Assembly: GCA_004794785.1 (NCBI GenBank)
Contig: SJOL01009432.1
Coordinates: 400,584 to 464,583, forward strand
Length of the DNA: 64,000 bases
Direction of reading: 5' to 3'
Source of the DNA: Opisthorchis felineus
Taxonomy: Eukaryota > Platyhelminthes > Trematoda > Opisthorchiida > Opisthorchiidae
Position numbers and translations under genes: made by a program. Below are positions 12,906 through 21,780 of this stretch, piece by piece (positions within the stretch are counted from its first letter, which is position 1; each line of letters starts with the position of its first letter). Under the pieces are notes generated by a model, which saw only the letters and a list, made by a program, of their open reading frames with translations, was not told where the DNA came from and did not search any database.

Positions 12906-13635
12906 TTCATATCCACACATGTCGTCCGTCTGCCAACCCAATGCCTAAAAAATACACAACCACCTTTAATAAATCATGTTTCTATTTATTGGTTGCATCG
13001 GTACAAACGTAATGTGTGGTCAACCCAGTTCTCAGTTTCAGGAAGCTGCTTTTACTCGACAGGGTTTCTGAAAGGAAAAGTGTATAATCAATTACGACTG
13101 GTACACATCTTCCGCGATATCATTGAAAACAGAATTAAACAAAGTTGTAGTGGCTAACTCACCAAGTGCTTGATAAATACTGTCCACAATTCCCGATCGG
13201 TGTCCACACTGAAGCTGGAGTCTTACTATTATAAAGGTAAACTCATTACTTACTCAACTAGTCCCATTGGCGATAATGAGGGAGCCGTGTGTACATCGAT
13301 GATTCGATAGCGAGATTCGGCGCAATATTGGGCGCAGCGAAGTTAAAGTTAAAGAGGGGTGCATACGTGTCAGTCGCAAGACCAAGTGGTATAGACTTGA
13401 GCCCTAGGATACAAGGGCCTCAGGTGTCCCCAAACGCGCACCCATGGATGCAGCCGTAGCAAAGATCTAATGAATGGGCGGGTGCTTCGTATCAAATCCG
13501 TTCAATTAGAGCACCTAACTCCAACTTCACCCCACTTCTGCTTCCTGATACCGACACAACGTAGCTTAATCAAATCGACAGCCCCATCTTCCTCACCAAT
13601 ACTTGTAACCATCCCATACTCAACCACAGTAAGTC
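12906..13635. other. No gene recognised
   Basis: Single-copy-looking sequence between the tandem array and the next RT remnant. The + strand frame at 13470-13820 is C-rich and antisense to retroelement debris, so I do not call it a gene. Confidence 0.5.
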
Positions 13636-14074
13636 TCACCAACAAGGGGCTCGTTTCTGGGCCTCATCCAACTCATCGCTCATGTCGAAGTATTGCAACC
13701 CACCCTCACTTCCCGAATCATGTATACTATATCCGAATGAGTGAGCTACTAAAACAGCTGGAGACCTCAAGGAGACATTCTTCAATGGGAACGCCCGGCG
13801 CACAAGTGGAAAATCGCTAACTGTCACCTTACGGATTTGCTGACACCGACCCACACGAGCTATGGTTCTGAGACAGCTGTTGTCAAAGAGCTGAAGACGT
13901 CTTATTTCCGCTGCTCGAAAAGGCCAATCCTCACGGCCATACAACAAAACAGCCCGTACTCCAGCCTGATACACAAGTTCCTTGATATTCAGGGACATAC
14001 CTTTTTGACGCCTTAGGTGTTGCAAATTAGCAAACACGACACGAGCCTTTTAGATTCGTGCATCAACCTCATCT
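13636..14074 (-). pseudogene. Non-LTR retrotransposon RT remnant (C-terminal piece)
   Basis: On the minus strand a DEVDARI-stop-KARVVFANLQHL reading (14074 downwards) leads into a 133-codon frame from 14037. It contains NIKELVYQAGVRAVLLYG, EIRRLQLFDNSCLRTIARVG and further family-like sequence. This is the region just after the RT thumb in endonuclease/RT-type non-LTR elements. The stop in the ARI-KAR stretch, the missing palm domain and the lack of any 5' half show it is a truncated relic. Its upstream edge at 14074 coincides with the start of another repeat (14074-14156), so the two were probably joined by insertion or deletion. Related to the pieces at 7740-8560 and 48330-48910. Confidence 0.85.
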
Positions 14075-14156
14075 CATGCTTTATTCTGACTTCAACCTTA
14101 TGATCATGCCATCCGGTATGCCACCCACCAGCTGGGAATAAGCATTATTATTATAA
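14074..14156 (+). repeat. Repeat with (ATT)n tail, copy 1
   Basis: Closely matches 21698-21780: both run TCxTGCTTTTATTCxGACT, then TATGATCATGCC, then a GTATGCxxCCCAC block, then GGGAATAA(A/G)CATT followed by ATT repeats. An A-rich stretch plus a simple-repeat tail is the usual look of a non-LTR retrotransposon or SINE 3' end in + orientation. Confidence 0.75.
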
Positions 14157-15588
14157 CCTTACACCCTGTAAGTGCAAAGTGCATACCAAAGAACGAGATG
14201 ACTTTGGTCCGTTCATCCAAAAACACCTGCGCCTTTTCCTCCTCTTCGAAGATGCGAACGGTATCTACGTATCCCAGATCGACAAGATTTTCGTCAGAAG
14301 ATATTTGAAAACCGGGGCTCAGAAGACATTTTACCAGTCTCATTATCTCATTTCATCTTTCATCTCTGCCTTCTGCAATGAAGGAAGGGAAAACTAAAAT
14401 GGAAGCAACTTTTTTTCGGACACCTGTTTTTCCGGCCTGAGCTTGCCCTGGTTGCAGCATATATCCCGGTCAATCCCTTTATGAATCGGAGAACTCATAT
14501 ATAACAGAGTAAAAAACGCTAAGAGACTCACTGAATACACGTGGTATGAAGCCTTGGAAACAACTGGGTTTGCAAAGCTCCACGCTTTTCTTTAGACTGC
14601 AAATGCGCCATTCTGAAGTCACCTCAACGTACAACCACGCAACACCACCATGCACTCACGTTTTTCTCTGATCTCATGTTCCTGTAACCTCCGGGCAGCC
14701 TTAGTTGTGCACACTTAAGCCATGTACGGGGCTATCCACCAACCCAAGTACGGCGTCGCGTTGAGGGTACCGCGACTGCCATACCCAGTCTGATGGCTTG
14801 CCCGTAGTTCAACATATCCCTAATATTTTCAAACAGATCGTTACATGCGCCCACAAGACCGTCGCAATCCGTTGAATCTGTTCCAGAACTTCAAAGCACT
14901 GGCCATCCTATTGTACTGTTTGCTTGTTCTGCCCATAAACCCAATAATTCTTTCAACGGCACTATCAATAGGTCAGTATACCGTTGAAAATGGAACCTTG
15001 CCTTGCACCCGGTATGGCGCGTGGTGACCCTCATGAAAAAAAAAACAAATAACTTACCACTTGTGGCGAATTCCTTTGAAGCTTGCGACAACGATAGAAA
15101 ATTTCCCCTATACACCTCACGAATACCTGGTCTATTTTGAGTGGGCGTAAACATAGGGGGCGTAGTTATTGTTCACGTAGTTTTGAGATTATTTCCAAAT
15201 CCAACAGAGAAGGAAGCAACCGGCTTTTCCACAAAATTTCCCACCTTCTTCACAATCCCACCATGCGAAGCCATCGGCAGCCATCAAACCTATGAATCCC
15301 GCACCAACAGTGAGCCTTGAGTAGGTTTAAACAACTTCCAACAAAACTGCGGCCGCGTGGGGAGATCTTAGAGGTCCGAATACTTACCATGAAATGCTGA
15401 AACTTTATGTTAACGTTTCCTTTTTTAGAACCACGTTTTCAGAGAAAGTTTGGGTGTGCGTCTAGGACGCGGCTTATTTCATCAGGCACTGTGTTCCAAT
15501 ATGATGTACTTCATGACCTTGAGATTTCGCTAACTAAAACAAATCTGCCCTTCAAAGAATTAGCAGAGGAAAGTATTAAATATGGACA
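14157..15588. other. No gene recognised
   Basis: Only short frames without motifs. A run of ten A lies near 15036. The + strand is relatively C-rich here, the reverse of the 1.4-7.6 kb region. Confidence 0.5.
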
Positions 15589-15589
15589 T

Positions 15590-15665
15590 TTCTAACTGCG
15601 AAGTGGTAACCTTGAAAACGTAGTATTTTCCGAGAGCTCGGTTGCATTCGCCGATCGCCGAGGGA
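15590..15665 (+). repeat. Dispersed repeat, copy 2 of 3
   Basis: The landmarks AACTGCGAAGTGGTAACCTT and CGTAGTATTTTCCGAGAG correspond to AACTATGAAGCGGTAATCTT and CGTCGTAGCTTTCGAGAAAC in the copy near 4912-5000. Diverged and non-coding. Confidence 0.55.
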
Positions 15666-15963
15666 GGCTCTTTGGCCGCACAATGCTCTTAGTTGCGAAG
15701 CCTTTGTAAGTGGACTAAAACTTTTAACGCCAAAATGTTGCATTTTATTGCGTAGGTGATCGAACTAAAAACCACACTAATCTACATTCATATTTTTACA
15801 GCTCAGCAAATTTCATTGTCCACCCAGGCAACCATACCTCCGGGGGCAAATTTCTGGCGGAATACTTTCCTAGCATCGCTGGGACCCCGGGATGTCTACA
15901 TGGGGCTCAAAAAATTGGAGTGGTACTCTGAACTCAAGTGCCTCTCTGTTCCAGTCCGTTAGG

Positions 15964-16030
15964 GACACGTCGTAGCTTTCGAAAATTCAATCCCATTGTG
16001 CGAATACTGAGCGCCCACCGAGGGCGTAGG
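15964..16030 (+). repeat. Dispersed repeat, copy 3 of 3
   Basis: CGTCGTAGCTTTCGAAAATT, then CCCATTGTGCGAATACTGAG, matches the core of the copy at 4912-5000 better than it matches the nearer copy at 15590. It lies only about 300 bp from copy 2. Confidence 0.6.
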
Positions 16031-17839
16031 TGTAGCACTCTTCTAAAAAACCCACGGCACCCCTTGTTTAGAATCCATCTGAGTCTAGGCCCATGATTCC
16101 TCCCCATATATTAGTCCCTCACAATGAACATCAAAGCCGAGTAAATAAGGTCACTGAGGAATGAAATGCGTATCCTTTGAATGTTTTGATTCCTGTCTGA
16201 GAAGGAGGGCCACATTGCACAGTGACGCAAAAATTCGCATGTCTGTATGTTCAGTCGAATTCCATTGGCAGTCACAAAGTAAGTTACAATGTTTGCATGT
16301 ATGGTTTAGAAATAAAAACCAGAATGCTCAATTTCATCTTCACTATTCCAAAAATATCTATTGATATCCCTACCACTTTTTGTTGACAGATCTCGTGGTC
16401 TACTATACCGGATTTACATCATGTTAGCTGACTTACTGGGTTTCCCTCCTTAGTTTGTTGAGCGTTGCTCTCACTCGACATGCCTCTGTACAAGTGCACC
16501 TTTTGTTTTTGCTAGTTCATTAAATGCTTGAAAGAATGTGACCGCGCACCGAGCGGACTCCATTATTCTATCCAGTGCTAGATCCAAGATACCATAATAA
16601 CGTCAAAATAAAATCTATTTGCTTTAAAAATCCACGCTTTCTTTGCTTGCAATTATCACGAAACCCCAAATAGGAAATAAAACTACTTAAGTGCTACGAA
16701 AATGTTCCGGTTAGCACAGTAATTTAAGGTTAACTAACCGATCAGGTGAAAGAGTTCCTCATGGAACTGACTTTTTGTTGGGCAATGAGGCTACAGTGAC
16801 TGGGTGGAAAGCTGGCCTTACAAATATTGGGCTGGCTTCTGAGGTGTCATTTTCGGATTTGGCAGTGCGGATACCGATATGACGCAAGTTGGAACGTTTG
16901 AGGCGGGCGTAGGATTTCGCGAAGGGAGGTCGATTGGCTGTTGAGCTGAGAGCCTCCATTAGGGCTTCAGCTGCACCAGTTTTTTTCATGTATATGAGGC
17001 TGAATATGTAGTGTTACTACAGTACTCACGGTGATGCTCCATGATAAAAATGAACTGGTGCTGGATAACAAGCCTTGTTGAGGCAGGATCGAACAGTACG
17101 CAATTGGCGTCACTAAGGCAAAAACAGACGAATGGGTAGCAAGATATCGAAAGGCCTATATATACTGCTAATATCCTTAAAGTCAAATTCACTGAAAGAA
17201 TCATTATTTTATTTGTTTGAATAGAAGCATATGCATATCAAGGAGTATAGGATGCCGCAAATGCGCATGCACCTTAAGACTGACAAACGTGTGTCACCTA
17301 ATTTTCCTGACAAGGGATCCGTAAGAATGAATGCTTGCCATTGCCTAATTGGGTGTTTTGAGTAAGACTTATTTGGTGTTTACGTCATTCATGAATGCAC
17401 GGCGAAATAGATTGGAAAAGATACTTTGACTAGTGGAGCGACAGCTCGCAATGCGACGACTGGCTTCTAACCAAATATGTGGTGAGGCAGCAGTTTAACG
17501 TCGTCGTTGGTCACGTTGTTGCAATTCAGGTGGTGATAAGAAAGGAAAGTGGCCAAGTGCATTGCTAATGACTACAGCACAAAACAACCGGTTTGAAATA
17601 CTAGGAACATTTTGGAACCCCACCCAAGACAGATTGCTACTGGGCCTTTGCCAAAACGTTGAAAACTCTGTTTCATGGAACATGTGTAAAAGACAGATTT
17701 GTACCAGCCCATACACTCATTGTGAAGTCTATTACACTGTTTTAAACATGCTTATTTTGTCACAGAAGATGTCTTATCTGCTATCCCCAACAAGTTACTC
17801 AGAGCTGGATATCACACAACCAGGTGGTGTTAACGTTGT
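16031..17839. other. No gene recognised
   Basis: Short overlapping frames only (up to 100 codons, no motif). The right end of this stretch is the insertion flank of the LTR element that starts at 17840. Confidence 0.5.
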
Positions 17840-18021
17840 TGTAGTAATTAAGTTGAGCACGTAAGTCGGTATAACCGGACGAACTACAAATGCAGAATTC
17901 AGCACAGCGTAAGAAGTAGCACGTATGTATTCGAATTGATGTGTGTGTACCGCCTTTGGAATAATAAAAAAAGAGAATAATGAATAGAGCAATTAATAGA
18001 GCATCAGTCATGTTCATCATA
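17840..18021 (-). repeat. 3' LTR of the Mag-like element
   Basis: Aligns to 20951-21120 along its whole length; about 93% identity by eye over the first 110 bp of the + strand, less in the last third, where it has an extra AATTAATAGAG-type stretch. It begins TGTAGT on the + strand. The far end is TCATCATA where the other LTR has TCATCACA, so one terminal base has changed. Confidence 0.9.
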
Positions 18022-19048
18022 TCCGCCACACCTTCAGTAAGCATGCGGATCTTTGTAGTTCAGTGGTGGATCTTCTCGGATTGGAAACTTCAGGTTCTTC
18101 ACGGGTAGTATGTTCTTCAGAGATAGCGTTTTGTTCGGATATAATAATGTCATCTCCAAAGGATTCATTAGTATTTGGAACAGCAGGAGTGCCGTTAACA
18201 GACTGACCTCTGGCATTGAACTCAACCTGATCAATGTGTCTCCGGTGACTAGAGAGATCATCCAAATCGAGAATTGTGACCATACGTTTGATACTTGATG
18301 AAAGTATTATTCCTATAGTGGGCCGTAAACCAATGCCCTTGAAAAACGAAACATCAGCATTTTGGAACAGTCAAGACCTGTACGCAACGAGCGGGATTTA
18401 AAAAGAAACGCGGGACTCTTACCAGTAACGGAATGAACGGCATTCCTGTATTATATTAGAAAATTATCACTTCCACGGTCTAATTTCACAAAAGAAGTAG
18501 GAAAGAATGACGTGATGGCGGATTTCAGTATTCGGACAAAATTCTCAGCAAGCCCATTCGACTGGGGATGTCGTGGAGCAGTAAACAGATGTCGACATCC
18601 AATGCCTTTTGACCATCCCTTGAGGGACATTGCAGTGAAGTGTGTGCCGTTGTCAGTGGCCAAAGCAGTTGGTACACCTTCATGGCTGAATACTTTCCTC
18701 AATGCTTGTTGTGTGAATTCAGCACTTGGAGAGGTAGTTAGAAAAACTTCAGCCCAACGTGAGTATGCGTCAATAACGATTAAAGCATAGTATTTACCGA
18801 GAAAAGGACCACAGTAGTCGGCATGAACTCGTTGAAATACTTCACAAGTGACTGGCCACGGATACCACTGTGAAGACTTGCTATGGATCTTATGTGCACA
18901 TTTAACACCATTTTTAGCAGTATATTATATATCAGCATCCAGTTCCGACCACCAGTATGGCAAGCGTGCAAGAGGTTCCATTTTATCAACACTCAGATGA
19001 CGAGAGTGCAAATCTGCAAGAACAGCCGCTCGCTGAGTCGGTGGAATG
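18022..19048 (-). pseudogene. Integrase of the Mag-like element (catalytic triad kept)
   Basis: The zinc-finger side begins near 19045 (VLADLHSRHLSVDKM), followed by PYWWSELDADI and an in-frame stop. The core reads on through HADYCGPF. The catalytic residues are all present in one frame: Asp codon 18817-18819, Asp codon 18652-18654 (ATDNGTHF) and Glu codon 18544-18546 (NGLAENF). That gives the canonical D-D(35)-E spacing of retroviral-type integrases. Downstream come NAVHSVTGKSPAFL-like sequence and a separate-frame C-terminal part (18017-18283, VTILDLDDLSSHRRHIDQVE). At least one stop and one frameshift interrupt it, so no full integrase can be made. Integrase is joined almost directly to RT because RNase H has been deleted. 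Confidence 0.85.
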
Positions 19049-19054
19049 GAACAC

Positions 19055-19564
19055 CAAAAGTGCATTTACCAGGATGAATGGCTACGTTGAACTCAGAAAA
19101 TCGATTTATTAAAGACAACAGATGCATATAATAGGTAGCTTTATCAGCAGCGTGCACTATGACATCATTTTGTACGTCTCAATACCCGTCAAATCTTTTG
19201 TAATAGTATTCATAGCTTGTTGAAGTATAGCTGGTGAAACATTCAGACCAAAGGGAAGGAAATTGTATCAGAATAACCCAAAAGGTGTGTTGATCACGGT
19301 AAGATTACTAGAGGCTTCGTCCAGTGGTATTTGAAGATAGGCATCTTTTAGATCAATTTTTGAAAACATATTTGAACCTGATAAACGATACAGTACATCT
19401 TCGGGCCCTTCTGTAGTGCATGTAGGTTGTAGTAACCGCGAATTCAACGTTAGCCGGTAGTCTCCACAAATTCTCAGGGTAATACCATCGGCCTTTAGTG
19501 TAGTAACTATCGGAGTTGCCCAATTCGATGATTCGACAGGAGTCAGTATTTCTTTCTCACACAT
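19055..19564 (-). pseudogene. Reverse transcriptase of the Mag-like element (dead)
   Basis: The open part (19268-19564) holds ILTPVESSNWATPIV, RICGDYRLTLNSRL and SKIDLKDAYLQIPLDEA, the fingers/palm start of a Ty3/gypsy RT, including the first catalytic Asp (KIDLKDA). After a frame change the Y-x-D-D box region (about 19163-19181) reads as TAC-AAA-ATG-ATG-TC. One base is missing and the first Asp of the pair would be Asn. A following block (FNVAIHPGKCTFGV, to about 19057) is the end of the palm. Then the sequence jumps to integrase: the RT connection and RNase H domains are absent. Confidence 0.85.
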
Positions 19565-19576
19565 TGAAGTTAATGC

Positions 19577-20030
19577 CTAACAAACAGGTTCACGTAAGCC
19601 AAATGGGATAATTCGTCTCTTAAGAAATATGGGATCTCCTGTAGCTTCGAGTTTCACCTTGGGTATTTGCATTCCACCTGTAGCTTTAGAACATTTAGGA
19701 ATCAGTTGTTTGAGTTCACCCTCATTCACAGAAATCAGTAAGGTGATAAAAGTTCGCAATGAGCGCAAAACATTGAGTCTGATAATCGATGGTCCTGAGG
19801 TTGAAACTAAAAAATTACGATCAATGGGGGTACCTTGGGGCGATCTCACAGGAATCGTACAACTGCCAACTAGAGATACAGAATGTCCAGCGATACCGCG
19901 GATATTAAATTCTGTAGGCACTATCACAATACTGGGGTAAAATGCAGTTAGATCTGACTGTGGAATAATGAACTCAACACTTCCTAGTGTGAACAATGAA
20001 ATCATGTGTTTGACCAGAAGCGGATATCAA
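19577..20030 (-). pseudogene. Aspartic protease region of the Mag-like element (dead)
   Basis: A 142-codon frame (19577-20005) contains SVEFIIPQSD, GIAGHSVSLVGSC, IPVRSPQGTPI and FLVSTSGPSIIRLNVLRSL, then IPKVKLEATGDPIF leading into RT. The order is that of a retropepsin followed by the RT N-terminus. The active-site motif normally reads V-D-T-G-S. Here, at 19975-19995, the codons give V-H-T and a one-base shift before G-S, so the catalytic Asp is His and the frame is broken. The normal glycine-rich fold motif is present only in altered form. Non-functional. Confidence 0.75.
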
Positions 20031-20034
20031 AGTT

Positions 20035-20921
20035 TTAAAAATGTGATGAAGTTTGGGGCAAAATAGATAGTGAAAGGGTATAGATTTCTTCATTTAATGC
20101 ATTCACGTCAGTATTTGGATCAGAAGTTAAGTGACATACTTTTTTGGACTTACAGAAAAGTTTAAAGTGTCCCGTTTTCCCGCAGATAAAACACGTCGCT
20201 TGCCTGTGAGGGCATGAATATCTGAGATGATTTCGTTCACAAGATTCATATTTCCCAAATTTTTGGACCGCTGAATTGGAATTACGCTCTGTGAAGCGAC
20301 GTACTGATGAATTTGGAGCACAAAAATTTGTTCGAGATTTAAATGTGTTGTCTATCTGCATCCTTGAATTATTTCTTTTAGAATTGTTTAACGACACTGC
20401 TTCATCAGTCTTCGTTATATGCTTCGGGTCTTCATGCTGCTCACATATTTTCCGAATAGTTTGAAGTTTTTGATATGGGCAGAGCAGCAGCTTCTGTTGT
20501 AATTCGGGTAAGTGAATACCGGCAATCAGTCTGTCACGCAGTTGGTCTTCTAATTGGACATTGCAGTCGCATTTGGCTGCCTGTGTCTGTAAATGCAATA
20601 CAAAGTCACGAACCGACTGAGAATGGGAGCGGTTCAACATATTGAACCAAGCTCTTTCGGCTGCTACGAAGTTAATCGGTTTGAAGTGTTGCAGAACTTT
20701 TTCTTCAATGCGTTGTAGGAAATATCGATGGGAGATTCAGGATATACTAAATTCTTGATCAATGTATACGCCTCCTTGCCAACAAAATGTAGAAAATACG
20801 CCGTGAGTTCATTATCATCCATATCGGATTTTGTAAGACACCACATGTCAAACCGTTCCAAATAATCCTCTACGTCTCGCGCAGCTGAATTGATATCTAA
20901 TGGTTGCATTTCGGCAGGCAT
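20035..20921 (-). pseudogene. Gag with CCHC zinc knuckle, frameshifted
   Basis: The N-terminal part starts at an ATG (20919-20921): MPAEMQPLDINSAARDVEDY, with an EDYLERFDMWCL segment typical of Ty3/gypsy capsid N-termini. A frameshift near 20690 separates it from the rest (20035-20640). That part holds SVRDFVLHLQTQAAKC, LRDRLIAGIHLPELQQ and, near the C-terminus, CFICGKTGHFKLFC, a perfect C-x2-C-x4-H-x4-C nucleocapsid knuckle (about 20152-20193). The role was packaging of element RNA. The shift means no complete Gag is made. The ORF ends at 20035, with protease following in another frame. Confidence 0.9.
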
Positions 20922-20932
20922 GATGAATTATT

Positions 20933-20950
20933 CCAATCGCGACGCCAAAA
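20933..20950 (-). other. Candidate primer-binding site
   Basis: Immediately inside the 5' LTR (ends at 20951) the minus strand reads TTTTGGCGTCGCGATTGG. A TGG a few bases from the LTR edge is the hallmark of a tRNA-primed site. TGGCGTCGCG would pair with a tRNA ending CGCGACGCCA, possibly tRNA-Ser, as reported for Mag. The tRNA identity is inference. Confidence 0.55.
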
Positions 20951-21120
20951 TGTAGTATTTAAGTTGAGCACGTATATCGGTATAACCAGACGAACTAGAA
21001 ATGCAGAATTCAGCACAGCGTATCAAGTAGCACGTATGTATTCGAATTGATGTGTGTATGCAGCACTTGGGATATTACAACAAGAGAATGATGAATAGAG
21101 CATCAATCATGTTCATCACA
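20951..21120 (-). repeat. 5' LTR of the Mag-like element
   Basis: 170 bp, + strand TGTAGT ... TCACA, i.e. TG...CA ends in either reading. Matches 17840-18021. LTRs this short are unusual for Ty3/gypsy elements in general but are compatible with a small Mag-type element. Confidence 0.9.
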
Positions 21121-21697
21121 ACGGTTCAAGTGAATCTAGTACAAGAAACCACCGACCGCCATAGGCTTGTCACTCAGGCGGCTTTGGCACATTGGCAGAT
21201 TGGCTGTTGTAGGGAAAACAGATGAAGATAACTTCTGGCACTTCGCGTATCTTGGTTCAAGTAACAAATTACATGATCGATCGTAATCGAAACTTGGAAT
21301 GGTTAAACTTTCCTCGGCTAGTTGATGGTTGAAAAGTTATTCGTGAAATAGCAGATTAGATATAGCAGATAACAAATCAAAACTAGAGAATGGTACAACT
21401 TGGACAAAGATCTTTTCGTCCCCCTTGTATGATTAGATGAAGTTTTCTTATCATGTGCCAGGCAGGATGCCTCTTGTTTAACCCTCCCTCGTTTCATTTT
21501 TGCCCGCCACCTTCAAATCTTAAAAGTCTGGTCTTGTCTCAGCTTGATATGTTTCCCAAAAGGAAAATAAAGTCCTATTAACTGTGCCTCCCTGCCCTTG
21601 CCGGTTTAGGCATGACCAGGTCTATATCAGATAATGCCCAACGTTTACGACACTTTCCCTTTTCCGCGCAATCCCCAGTACCCGCAAATCCCGCCAG
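21121..21697. other. No gene recognised
   Basis: No frame with a motif. It may be the body of the repeat whose (ATT)n-tailed end follows, but I cannot show this from the sequence. Confidence 0.4.
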
Positions 21698-21780
21698 TCG
21701 TGCTTTTATTCCGACTGTAACAGTATGATCATGCCTGGTGGTATGCACCCACTAGTTGGGAATAAACATTATTATTATTA
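21698..21780 (+). repeat. Repeat with (ATT)n tail, copy 2
   Basis: Aligns with 14074-14156 over its whole length and ends GGGAATAAACATT followed by ATT repeats, the better preserved of the two tails. AATAAA lies just before the tail. Interpreted as the 3' end of a retroposon in + orientation. Confidence 0.75.

Larger units (their letters stand above)
17840..21120 (-). mobile_element. Mag-like Ty3/gypsy LTR retrotransposon, defective
   Basis: A 3.28-kb element in minus orientation, bounded by two similar short LTRs (17840-18021 and 20951-21120). From 5' to 3' it reads LTR, candidate primer-binding site, gag with a CCHC knuckle, protease, RT, integrase, a purine-rich stretch, LTR. RT wording (ICGDYRLTLN, FSKIDLKDAYLQI, LTVINTPFG-like) points to the Mag lineage. 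The sequence right after the 5' LTR on the minus strand is TTTTGGCGTCGCGATTGG, and its TGGCGTCGCG part would suit a tRNA 3' end, perhaps tRNA-Ser (inference). RT thumb and RNase H are missing. Gag, protease and RT carry frameshifts or lost catalytic residues. I could not find a target-site duplication. It cannot move by itself. Confidence 0.9.

Noticed and set aside
13470..13820. 116-codon plus frame
   Set aside because: Antisense to, and downstream of, a non-LTR remnant. C-rich composition explains its openness, although part of it recurs at 8992-9075.
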